DNA of 64,000 nucleotides, taken from Candidatus Gastranaerophilales bacterium (GTDB lineage: Bacteria > Cyanobacteriota > Vampirovibrionia > Gastranaerophilales > Gastranaerophilaceae). Shown here one piece after another: positions 1 through 6,861 of the stretch. The notes under the pieces are model-generated. The model did not search any database. It saw only the letters and a list, made by a program, of their open reading frames with translations, and was not told where the DNA came from. Where the stretch lies: contig CALVAO010000010.1 of NCBI GenBank assembly GCA_944325515.1, positions 1 through 64,000 on the forward strand. Reading direction: 5' to 3'. The stretch's first letter is position 1. Each line of letters opens with the position of its first letter. The position numbers and the translations under genes are program-made.

Positions 1-370
1 ATTACATTTATGCTTCAAGCGAAATACTCGATTGAAGGCTGTGGCTATGTGATATTTTTATTTGGACACTAGTGCCCACAAGGGGCGAGGGGATGAAGTG
101 TACTTATTGTGCAAGTTTAAGCAGACAGTTGTCTACTAAGTAATAAGATTGACTTAACCTGCTACTCTTAATTGAATAATTACCATAAGTTTGTGAATTT
201 TGATGATAAATAAAATTGCTTATTTTAAACAATTTAATTGGTAAAAGTTTTTGATGCGATTAATCACAGAAGAACCGCATCCTGTCTGTTGCTATATCAG
301 TATGTGAAAAGAAATTATAATGTAGAACAAACTTAATGATAAATTTGTTCTACATTATTTATAAAATTAA
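1..370. other. Left-edge region with no recognised gene
   Basis: No complete coding region is visible here. One forward frame is open from the window edge to a TAG at 70-72 (about 23 codons). It could be the last residues of a gene that begins outside the window, but nothing in it is recognisable. The stretch around 60-100 is locally richer in G and C than its surroundings and could belong to a structured RNA, but I could not match it to tmRNA, 6S, RNase P or SRP RNA. The only clear structure is the inverted repeat at 319-356. Confidence 0.3.
319..356 (-). terminator. Hairpin downstream of the 371-1270 gene
   Basis: Perfect 13-bp arms (AATGTAGAACAAA and TTTGTTCTACATT) surround a 12-nt loop. 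The hairpin lies directly downstream of the reverse-strand gene ending at 371. There is only a weak T-rich tail on that strand, so it may be an imperfect terminator or a 3'-end stabilising stem. Confidence 0.5.
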
Positions 371-1270
371 TCACTTATGTTTAGGGTCATGTTTAGGGTT
401 TAAAAAAGGAAAGGTTTCGTGCACTAAGTCGTCAATCTTATTTCGAGTTTCATGTCCATCACCATACACAGCTTCTCTTGTTTCATGATTTTCATTAATG
501 ATAGTATCACGTGTTTTATAGTGTTCATCATGTATAGCATTTCTAGTTTCTAGATTTCCTATATTTACGTCTTTACGAAGAGATGAATAATCTTTATGAG
601 CTTCCTCGCGGGTTTTAACATTTTCTGCTACTACAGTTCTTCTTGTTTTGGCAGCTTGAGTGTTTGTATTTGAATTAATTTCTTTGACAGCCTCGTCTAA
701 ACGTGCGCGTACTGCTTTTATATCACCACTCAATTCTTTACAGGTAGCTTCAATAAATTCTCTTGTTAAACCCATTTGCATATACACACCATAAAAACCG
801 TTAGTCATAGTCTCGATGGTTGATTCATACATTTCTTCAGCACTTTTGGTTCTTGCGGCTTCAATATCTTGTTTAGCATTCTCAACCCATTCTACTACGG
901 CATCTTTCCAAGATTCAAAAGCGTTATCTTTGCCTCCAAAATTTTTAGAATCAAAATCTTCCGGTAAAGGGAATGCCTCATAATCAATAATATAAGGAGT
1001 CGTTGGATAATCACGATTAAAACTTCTTGCAGTATCAATAATTTCATTTAATGATCTTCTTGCAAAATCATTAGCATGTTGCCTGTAACTTTTTTTGAAA
1101 CCACTAAAATCCAATTTTGGAGGTTTATTATTTGTTTCAACAACCTCCTTTGAAACTTCTGCCGGCGTAAAAGTTTCCCTTAATTTTTCATTAGTGCTTT
1201 CTTTTGGAGCAATACTTTGTCTGTTTTGAACAGGCTGCGTAAGCTCTTGATTTGTTTTTTCAATTTTCAT
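371..1270 (-). CDS. Hypothetical protein with seven tandem 11-residue repeats
   Basis: I do not recognise the family. The start at 1270 is chosen because an AAAGGAG ribosome site sits 6-7 bases upstream; a start 11 codons further upstream has no such site. The 299-residue product is hydrophilic and has no signal peptide. Its N-terminal ~45 residues are rich in Gln, Thr and Glu. A helical, Trp-containing middle follows, with an acidic region around residues 85-120. Residues about 208-284 are seven consecutive 11-residue units that start with (K/E)TR in nearly every case and often end in His, Tyr or Leu. That period is typical of hendecad coiled coils. The tail ends in a His/Lys/Pro-rich stretch. 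A role as a structural or filament-forming coiled coil is inference only. It stands alone between a hairpin (319-356) and the repeat element (1306-1729), whose left palindrome lies in its promoter region. Confidence 0.75.
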   Translation of the reverse strand: MKIEKTNQELTQPVQNRQSIAPKESTNEKLRETFTPAEVSKEVVETNNKPPKLDFSGFKKSYRQHANDFARRSLNEIIDTARSFNRDYPTTPYIIDYEAFPLPEDFDSKNFGGKDNAFESWKDAVVEWVENAKQDIEAARTKSAEEMYESTIETMTNGFYGVYMQMGLTREFIEATCKELSGDIKAVRARLDEAVKEINSNTNTQAAKTRRTVVAENVKTREEAHKDYSSLRKDVNIGNLETRNAIHDEHYKTRDTIINENHETREAVYGDGHETRNKIDDLVHETFPFLNPKHDPKHK

Positions 1271-1305
1271 AAAATACTCCTTTCGTTTTATATTTAGTAA
1301 CATTC

Positions 1306-1729
1306 AATGTAACTTAATACCTATTGTGTTACATTAGGGGCAAAAACAAAGAATGATGCACATTTAAACCATATGAAACCGTAGAATTTATTCACAAACA
1401 CCTACCCTCGCCGGAAAATAGAGGAAAATCGCACATTATAACAACTAAAAACAAAGAAAAACAAGGCGCGCGCCGCGAACGTGATGCGTAAGCATCGATA
1501 GTGAGCGAAAAAGAACCGGTTTACCGGTCAAGCCTTGGAGGTTAGCCTCAATGCCCGTAAGGGCATAGAAAACAGCCGCAGGTTTTCTCTTTCTTTTCGT
1601 ACTTTTCTTTCTCTTTTGATGCGAAAGAAAAGAGAAAGAAAAGTACATAAAGAAAAAGTAAGAGTAATAAGGCTTACAGCCTAAAAAATAACCCCCTAAT
1701 GTAACACAATAGGTATTGTGTTACATTAG
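1306..1729. repeat. Palindrome-bounded structured repeat, copy 1
   Basis: A 424-bp element is bounded by two palindromes. The left one (1306-1335) is a degenerate copy. The right one (1696-1729) has perfect 16-bp arms (CTAATGTAACACAATA and its complement) around GG. Between them is a GC-richer core at about 1465-1650 with stacked hairpins: GATGC-GTAA-GCATC (1483-1496), ACCGGT-TT-ACCGGT (1515-1528), ATGCCC-GTAA-GGGCAT (1551-1566), and a 19-bp perfect stem with polypyrimidine arm at 1599-1617 and polypurine arm at 1628-1646. A second copy with the same architecture in inverse orientation lies at 46105-46539. The flanking arms (about 130-155 bp and 50-80 bp) are not conserved between copies. A 67-codon reverse open frame crosses the core, but it is explained by the repeat and I do not call it a gene. 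Confidence 0.85.
1696..1729. repeat. Perfect-armed palindrome of repeat copy 1
   Basis: Two 16-bp arms are exact complements around a 2-bp centre. The same arms recur at 46105-46138 and, with one outer mismatch, at 46506-46539; a degenerate version is at 1306-1335. The symmetry and size suit a dimeric protein binding site or a recombination end. There is no T tract, so a terminator is unlikely. Confidence 0.8.
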
Positions 1730-1975
1730 AAAGTTTAAATCTTACATGCTTTTATATCGGCACGTTTTCCAAAAACTTTAATATTATAGAATATATTGTT
1801 ACAAAAATTAACAAATTCTCCACGACTTTTGTAATCTTTAAAGGTATTCGTAACAATGTATTAGAGAGTCTAAAGAAATATTTTACAAATTGTTTATGAG
1901 CATTTCTTTACATCGTTATGTAACAAAACTTTTACAAATATTAAAGTTTTTTGCAAATGTACCGTTATACAAAAT

Positions 1976-3325
1976 ATGGTTGATATAAATAAAATTCAAG
2001 AATATTTTTTCAAAATAGAGAGCTCTAAAGATGGCATATTACAGAAAGATGAAGTATTAAATGCACAAAAGGAGAATACAATATTTTCACAAATTATAAA
2101 AGAAAATATGGATTACGAAACCTTTTATAATTTGGCACTTGAGCACGATAAAAACAAACCTCAAAATCAAGAGAAGCCATATAAATTAGAAACTCCTCCT
2201 GCTCCGCAAGATTGGGAATGGGATGAGGTATCAAGAGTCCTAACAAAAGAAGAAGTTGATAATGATAGATTTAATATAAAATCAAGGGAAGGAGAGGCCG
2301 TCTCCTCTGACATAAATTTTAATTCTGAAGACGGTAAATATATGATTAAACATCTGAGCTTTGATAGTGAAACTTTTAAAAATACAAAGCCGGAGAATTT
2401 ACCTCCAAATTTTGAGCCGGATAAAGTCTTAGAATTAGGTAAACATGTTGGTAATAATATGAATAAGGTACATGATAAAGGCTATACAGGTAGAAATATT
2501 ACAGTAGCTGTTGTAGATACACCAATTATTTTTCATGATGACATTAAATCAAGTCTTGTAGGTTATGAAGTAATGGAAGAAGCAAGCTCATACCCGTATG
2601 CAGATTTTCATGGTCAAGCTACGGCTGGACTACTTGCAGGTGATGAAACCGGTGCTGCGCCGGATTCTAACCTTGTATATTTTGCAAAAGGAGGAAATAA
2701 TGAAAAAGATGGATTACAGGCTCTAAGAAGAATTATTGAGATTAATAAAAAAGCAAAACCGGAAGATAAAATCAGAGTTGTATCACTAAGCTGGGGATTT
2801 GATGAGGATATGCCTGGTTATGATGAATTTAGAAATTTACTTAAAGAATTATATAATGATAATGTTTTTGTTGTAACAGCAGATTTAAATATGCTTGATA
2901 GTGAGATTACCGGAGCAGAAATGCCTTATGGCGGAATTGCAAAAAAAGAACAAGCCGGAAATCCAGATGATTTTTCAAACTATATAGCTATAGATATGTT
3001 TGGTTCACCAAACCCCGAAAAAACCTTATATTTTGCATCCGGTGATAGAACTGTTGCAAGTGCCCGCAATAATAAATCTTTTAGACATGATAGCCAGCAC
3101 TCTACCAGCTGGACAGTTCCGACTATAGCAGGAATTTATACCTGTGCACTTCAATGCGCAGATGAAAACGGAATCAAATTAACACCTGCCAAATTTTGGG
3201 AATACGCATTAAAAACAGGGCAAGAGATTTATGATGCAAATGGAGATTATGCAGGTAAGGCTGTTGATGGTGAGGCTCTTGTAGATTACATTGAGAATTT
3301 AGGTGCTAATTCTTTTGGAATATAA
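1976..3325 (+). CDS. Subtilisin-like serine peptidase (S8 family), non-secreted
   Basis: The 449-residue protein carries the subtilase catalytic triad in order: Asp181 in VAVVDTP, His212 in FHGQATAG, and Ser378 in STSWTVP (the family's GTSxAxP box with Gly replaced by Ser). The SLSWG segment of the substrate-binding strand lies at about residue 270. The first ~150 residues are an unrecognised hydrophilic extension; residues 13-26 (SSKDGILQKDE) resemble a degenerate EF-hand or dockerin loop. I see no signal peptide or membrane segment, unlike most bacterial subtilases, so it may act in the cytoplasm or leave by another route. There is no clear ribosome site before the ATG and no good alternative start; the preceding 240 bases are AT-rich with several TTTACA/GTTACA words. 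It is followed by a hairpin at 3414-3445. Peptidase identity is secure; substrate and location are unknown. Confidence 0.88.
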   Translation: MVDINKIQEYFFKIESSKDGILQKDEVLNAQKENTIFSQIIKENMDYETFYNLALEHDKNKPQNQEKPYKLETPPAPQDWEWDEVSRVLTKEEVDNDRFNIKSREGEAVSSDINFNSEDGKYMIKHLSFDSETFKNTKPENLPPNFEPDKVLELGKHVGNNMNKVHDKGYTGRNITVAVVDTPIIFHDDIKSSLVGYEVMEEASSYPYADFHGQATAGLLAGDETGAAPDSNLVYFAKGGNNEKDGLQALRRIIEINKKAKPEDKIRVVSLSWGFDEDMPGYDEFRNLLKELYNDNVFVVTADLNMLDSEITGAEMPYGGIAKKEQAGNPDDFSNYIAIDMFGSPNPEKTLYFASGDRTVASARNNKSFRHDSQHSTSWTVPTIAGIYTCALQCADENGIKLTPAKFWEYALKTGQEIYDANGDYAGKAVDGEALVDYIENLGANSFGI

Positions 3326-3413
3326 GTTATGTAATCCATAAAGTTATACAGAAACAATAGAAAATATCTGATGATGATACTACGACAGCACTACATAACT
3401 TGATTATGTATAA

Positions 3414-3445
3414 AAAGAGATTGGATATATTAGTCCAGTCTCTTT
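3414..3445. terminator. Bidirectional terminator between subtilase and symporter
   Basis: A 12-bp stem (AAAGAGATTGGA against TCCAGTCTCTTT, one wobble) is flanked on its left by an A run, which reads as a T tract on the reverse strand. It lies between two convergent genes and suits reverse-strand termination of the symporter best. Confidence 0.65.
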
Positions 3446-3473
3446 ATGCTATTATTATTTACATTTAAAATAT

Positions 3474-4799
3474 TTAGTTAATTATATCCCCGTATTCTTC
3501 TGGATTATTCAATAAATCATAATTAATTTCATTTTCATTGTCCGCAATAGCAGCAGCAACAACCGCATCAGATGTGACGTTCAATAATGTCCTCATCATG
3601 TCCGTAATTCTTTCAATTGTGAATAAGAATGCAAAGCCTGCAACCAGCTGCTCCGGACTTAAGCCCATACCATTTAGAACAAGTGCAATCGTAATCAAGC
3701 CTGCACCAGGAATTCCCGCACAAGTAGAAGATGCTATAATTGCTAAAACTGCGATTTGTATAACTAAGAACGGGGTTAATTCAACACCGTAAGCTTGAGT
3801 CAGAAATATTACAGCAATTGTTTGAAGCATAGCAGTGCCGTCCATATTAAGCGTTGCACCCAGTGGAAGAACAAAACTTGAAACTTTATGAGAAATTCCG
3901 CGTTTTTCACAGCATGCAATCGTTAAAGGAAGCGTTGCAGAAGAACTTGCTGTTCCAAAAGCAACCATCATAGCTTCAGCCATAGCAGCATAAAGCATAA
4001 GAACAGGTACTTTTGAAAATACTTTTAAAAATACCGGATATACAATAAAGAATTGAATGGCAAATCCCAGAGCCAAAACACCCAGATATTTTGAAATACT
4101 CATGAATATATCAATACCAAATGAGGAAACTGCAACAGCTGTTAGTGAAAATACACCGGGAGCAGCAAAACACATAATCCAATCCGTAATTTTCATAGTT
4201 GCTGCAAAAATTGATTCAAAAAAGCCTACAAACGGTCTATTAATATCACCAACCTTAGCAAGTGCTATAGAGAAGATTAGCGCAAATACGATAATAGGTA
4301 CCATATCACCGCTTGCAATTGATGCGAGAGGATTTTTAGGTATAAAGCCTAATATTATGTTAAGAAGATTACCCTTTTGAGCTTCAATAGTAGCTGCGAC
4401 CTGCTCCTGTATATCAATAGCCGTATCTATATTTATATAATGTGCGGCACCGATTCCGGGTTTAAATAATAAAGCAAGTCCGGCACCTATTGTTACAGCC
4501 AGTATGGTAATTACTCCGTAATAACAAATCATTTTTGTGCCAAGTTTACCAATTTGTTTACTGTCACCGACACTGGTAATACCAATAACTATAGCCGAAA
4601 TGACTAATGGAATTACAACCATCTGTATAAGCCTTATAAAGACCTGCCCTATGAAAGTTAAAGTTGTCATAACAATAGGATTAGGGGCTTTGTGCAGCCA
4701 GATACCTACAATTACACCAAGGACAAGACCTGCAAAAATGTGCCAGTTGCGTTTAAGTCCTAAACCAAGCGCTATAAGCACCTGCATATAAAATTTCAT
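3474..4799 (-). CDS. Dicarboxylate/amino acid:cation symporter (DAACS family)
   Basis: A polytopic membrane protein of 441 residues, the normal family length. Family signatures are present: the serine-rich re-entrant loop TASSSATLP, the motif LGATLNMDGTAM of helix 7, and the second re-entrant segment with AGIPGAG. These build the substrate and Na+ sites of glutamate/aspartate/C4-dicarboxylate carriers. The SSSATLP and LNMDGTA versions are closest to the sodium-coupled neutral amino acid/glutamate branch, whereas the paralogue at 62215-63543 has the DctA/GltP-like versions. The start is supported by a GAGAGGAT ribosome site about 5 bases upstream. It is a single-gene unit ending at the hairpin 3414-3445. 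The transported substrate cannot be read from sequence. Confidence 0.93.
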   Translation of the reverse strand: MKFYMQVLIALGLGLKRNWHIFAGLVLGVIVGIWLHKAPNPIVMTTLTFIGQVFIRLIQMVVIPLVISAIVIGITSVGDSKQIGKLGTKMICYYGVITILAVTIGAGLALLFKPGIGAAHYINIDTAIDIQEQVAATIEAQKGNLLNIILGFIPKNPLASIASGDMVPIIVFALIFSIALAKVGDINRPFVGFFESIFAATMKITDWIMCFAAPGVFSLTAVAVSSFGIDIFMSISKYLGVLALGFAIQFFIVYPVFLKVFSKVPVLMLYAAMAEAMMVAFGTASSSATLPLTIACCEKRGISHKVSSFVLPLGATLNMDGTAMLQTIAVIFLTQAYGVELTPFLVIQIAVLAIIASSTCAGIPGAGLITIALVLNGMGLSPEQLVAGFAFLFTIERITDMMRTLLNVTSDAVVAAAIADNENEINYDLLNNPEEYGDIIN

Positions 4800-4958
4800 A
4801 TATAAATCCTCTCATATACTTATATAACTAGATTATTATATTATTTTTTAAGCAAAAAGTAAAGATTTATAAGGTTGAAAAATCATTTAGGAACTTAAAT
4901 AGTATATAACAGTACTTTTATTTAAAATTAGAAGTCTTATCTTGTTTTTAAAATCCTC

Positions 4959-4987
4959 TTGCAAAATTCTTTAAATTCTATTAAGAT
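4959..4987 (+). promoter_or_regulatory. Possible promoter of rpaB
   Basis: TTGCAA (4959-4964) and TAAGAT (4982-4987) are separated by 17 bases, 59 bases upstream of the rpaB start codon. This fits a housekeeping promoter, but in such AT-rich DNA chance matches are common. Confidence 0.4.
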
Positions 4988-5045
4988 ATATGTATAAATA
5001 TTAAGAATTTCAAATTTTTGTAAATACAAGTTTAAAGGTGGTAGC

Positions 5046-5831
5046 ATGACAGAAAATGAAGAATTACAAGAGATGGGTGAAACAGAAACTCGTCAGAAAA
5101 TTTTAGTGGCAGATGATGAAGCCAGTATCAGAAGAATTTTGGAAACTCGTCTTAAAATGGTTGGGTATGATGTTGTCACAGCTGAAGATGGAGAAGAAGC
5201 TGTGGAAGTCTTTAATAAAACAAATCCCGATCTAGTTGTATTGGATGTTATGATGCCAAAGATGGACGGGTATGGTGTGACAAGAGAAATTCGCCGTACA
5301 TCAGATGTCCCTATTATAATTTTGACAGCATTGGGTGATGTATCCGAAAGGATTACAGGATTGGAGCTTGGAGCAGATGATTATGTGATTAAACCATTCA
5401 GCCCCAAAGAACTTGAAGCCCGTGTAAAAGCTGTTTTGCGCAGAACAATTAGTAAAGATATCATTATTCCCGCATCCTCTTCTTCCGGAACTCCTGCGGT
5501 TGCTTCTAAAAACGGCAAAAATATAATAACTGCAGGTGCAATAAAAATTGATACCGCAAGAAGACAGGTATTTAGAAAGAATGAGCGCATAAGACTTACC
5601 GGCATGGAATTCAGCCTTTTAGAATTACTGGTTAATAATTCCGGTCAAGCATATTCCAGAAATGAAATATTACAGCACGTATGGTCATACCCTGCAGATC
5701 ATAGGATTGATACCCGCGTAGTAGACGTTCATATTTCCAGATTGCGTTCAAAATTGGAGGCAGATCCGGCTAATCCAGAATTAATATTGACTGCCCGCGG
5801 CATAGGTTATATGTTCCAACGTATAAACTAA
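5046..5831 (+). CDS. rpaB: RpaB-like OmpR/PhoB-family response regulator
   Basis: Residues 18-130 form a receiver domain with the acidic pair Asp23/Asp24, phospho-acceptor Asp67 (VLDVMMPKMDGYGV), Thr94 and Lys116. Residues ~160-260 form a winged-helix DNA-binding domain (GMEFSLLELL, RVVDVHISRLRSKLE, ARGIGYMFQR). Both domains match cyanobacterial RpaB, as I remember it, almost throughout, including the blocks ASIRRILETRL, GADDYVIKPFSPKELEAR and DPANPELILTARG. In Cyanobacteria RpaB works with the kinase NblS/Hik33 and controls light- and stress-responsive genes. In a non-photosynthetic host it must do something else, perhaps envelope or redox stress. The linker (~residues 132-158) is Ser/Ala/Lys-rich. 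The ribosome site AAAGGTGG precedes the ATG. The gene is monocistronic, with a strong terminator at 5847-5879. No kinase lies nearby. Confidence 0.92.
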   Translation: MTENEELQEMGETETRQKILVADDEASIRRILETRLKMVGYDVVTAEDGEEAVEVFNKTNPDLVVLDVMMPKMDGYGVTREIRRTSDVPIIILTALGDVSERITGLELGADDYVIKPFSPKELEARVKAVLRRTISKDIIIPASSSSGTPAVASKNGKNIITAGAIKIDTARRQVFRKNERIRLTGMEFSLLELLVNNSGQAYSRNEILQHVWSYPADHRIDTRVVDVHISRLRSKLEADPANPELILTARGIGYMFQRIN

Positions 5832-5846
5832 CAAAAATCAGTTAAT

Positions 5847-5879
5847 AAGCGGTCGGAATATAAAATATTCCGACCGCTT
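5847..5879 (+). terminator. Terminator of rpaB
   Basis: A 13-bp GC-rich stem (AAGCGGTCGGAAT with its complement) around a short AT loop, followed by GCTTTAT. It starts 15 bases after the rpaB stop codon. Confidence 0.85.
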
Positions 5880-5920
5880 GCTTTATAATCTTTATTTGCT
5901 ATACTGAAATAGTAAACAAT

Positions 5921-5997
5921 GGCGCCTGTCGTCAAGCGGTTAAGACCTCGGATTGTGGTTCCGATATGCATGGGTTCGAATCCCATCAGGCGCCCCA
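5921..5997 (+). tRNA. tRNA-His (anticodon GTG)
   Basis: A full cloverleaf can be drawn. The acceptor stem is 5922-5928 with 5987-5993. The anticodon stem TCGGA/TCCGA holds the loop TTGTGGT with anticodon GTG. The T arm is ATGGG-TTCGAAT-CCCAT. The gene encodes the extra G(-1) at 5921 opposite discriminator C73 (5994), the identity mark of histidine tRNAs, and the CCA end is encoded (5995-5997). A terminator follows at 6006-6030. Confidence 0.96.
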
Positions 5998-6005
5998 TTA
6001 ACTTT

Positions 6006-6030
6006 AAAACCCTCTCTATGAGAGGGTTTT
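6006..6030 (+). terminator. Terminator after tRNA-His
   Basis: Stem AAAACCCTCTC / GAGAGGGTTTT with a short TAT loop, continuing into TTAATATTTT. It lies nine bases after the tRNA. Confidence 0.85.
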
Positions 6031-6059
6031 AATATTTTACGCTTTATAAATTCGCTTTA

Positions 6060-6374
6060 CTAAGCAACATGTAAAGAGAAGCCGAGTTCTTTTAATAATT
6101 TGCCGATTGTATCTAATCTTGGAACTCGTTCACCCTTGAACATTTCGTATAATGCGGCTCTTGTTATTCCTGTTTTTTGTGAAAATTCACTTATACTCAT
6201 GCGTGCTTTAACAACTTGTTCTAAAGACTGAAAAAATAAATCATAATCGCCTTCTGTGATAAATTCTTGTATAGCTGCATCTAAATACATTTTTTGATAT
6301 TCAATATCTTGTAAAACATTGTTCATATGTTCTTCATGAGTTATGTTTTCCGATTTAATTTTTTCTATATCCAT
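6060..6374 (-). CDS. HTH antitoxin of a type II toxin-antitoxin pair (HigA-like)
   Basis: The second gene of a two-gene unit whose first gene encodes a RelE/ParE-fold toxin; only one base separates the toxin stop from this start. I choose the ATG at 6374 because an AAAGG site lies 10 bases upstream, and this gives the tight toxin-antitoxin spacing; an in-frame ATG three codons earlier overlaps that site. The 104-residue product has an N-terminal helical part that should bind the toxin, and a C-terminal helix-turn-helix (about residues 59-100: MSISEFSQKTGITRAALYEMF, then VPRLDTIGKLLKELGF) of the addiction-module antidote type. It probably represses its own operon through the inverted repeat at 6701-6720. 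Confidence 0.85.
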   Translation of the reverse strand: MDIEKIKSENITHEEHMNNVLQDIEYQKMYLDAAIQEFITEGDYDLFFQSLEQVVKARMSISEFSQKTGITRAALYEMFKGERVPRLDTIGKLLKELGFSLHVA

Positions 6375-6375
6375 T

Positions 6376-6693
6376 TTATTCATACCTTTCTTTAAATTCT
6401 TGTAAATATTTCTTCGCAATTTCAATGTCTTTTGATTGTTTTGACTTATCTCCTGCTGATAAAAATATAATTACTACATTATCATATTCATATGCATAGA
6501 TTCGATAACCTGCACCTTCAACAAATTTTATTTCTGTCAAATTGTCGAATTTTTTATGTTTACCTAAATTCCCTAATCTTATGCGGTCTATTCTTCTGTC
6601 AATTATTAATCTAACGCTTTTATCTAATGAATTATACCAATCAAGATAAGGGCATTTATTATCATAAGTCTTATAATAAATTATTTCTTTCAT
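6376..6693 (-). CDS. RelE/ParE-superfamily toxin (HigB/Gp49-like)
   Basis: A 105-residue basic protein of the phage Gp49/HigB-like toxin family. Characteristic blocks are the early YLDWYNSLD, the RIDRIRLGNLG segment, the strand EIKFVEGAGYRIYAYEYDNVVIIFLSAGDK, and a C-terminal amphipathic helix IEIAKKYLQEF. Members cleave ribosome-bound mRNA and are neutralised by the downstream HTH antitoxin. The start at 6693 is preferred over one nine codons upstream because the upstream version would place the inverted repeat 6701-6720 inside the gene, and family proteins begin near MKE. Transcription runs toxin first, antitoxin second, the order typical for this family and opposite to most other systems. 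Confidence 0.85.
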   Translation of the reverse strand: MKEIIYYKTYDNKCPYLDWYNSLDKSVRLIIDRRIDRIRLGNLGKHKKFDNLTEIKFVEGAGYRIYAYEYDNVVIIFLSAGDKSKQSKDIEIAKKYLQEFKERYE

Positions 6694-6700
6694 ACTTATA

Positions 6701-6720
6701 TTGTATCGAAAAAGATACAA
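6701..6720. promoter_or_regulatory. Likely operator of the toxin-antitoxin operon
   Basis: A perfect inverted repeat TTGTATC-(6 nt)-GATACAA ends 8 bases upstream of the toxin start codon. Position and symmetry fit autorepression by the HTH antitoxin; this is inference. Confidence 0.6.
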
Positions 6721-6861
6721 TAAATCAAGTCTAAAATATATTAAACTGCTAAAAGTTTCTCAATTCTTATATAAATAATCCGACATTCATCTGTATCAAT
6801 AATTGAAAATATCTCAAAATTTGGTTCGGGAAACGTCCCATCTCCCACCCTATGCAAAGAA

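Noticed and set aside
1-370. A structured RNA (tmRNA, 6S, RNase P or SRP RNA) at the left edge
   Set aside because: I could not find the conserved sequence blocks of any of these; the window edge may cut the feature.
419-649. CRISPR array or tandem DNA repeat in the 371-1270 gene
   Set aside because: The periodicity is at protein level (11 residues, 33 bases) and the DNA units are diverged, with no spacers. No CRISPR array was seen anywhere in the window.
1445-1648. 67-codon reverse open frame across repeat copy 1
   Set aside because: It is made of the hairpin stems of the repeat; the equivalent part of copy 2 is open in a different context and shares only the repeat-derived segment. No ribosome site.
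1740-1975. RpaB-type HLR1 site upstream of the subtilase
   Set aside because: Several TTTACA and GTTACA words are present, but none forms a direct repeat with the 10-base period.
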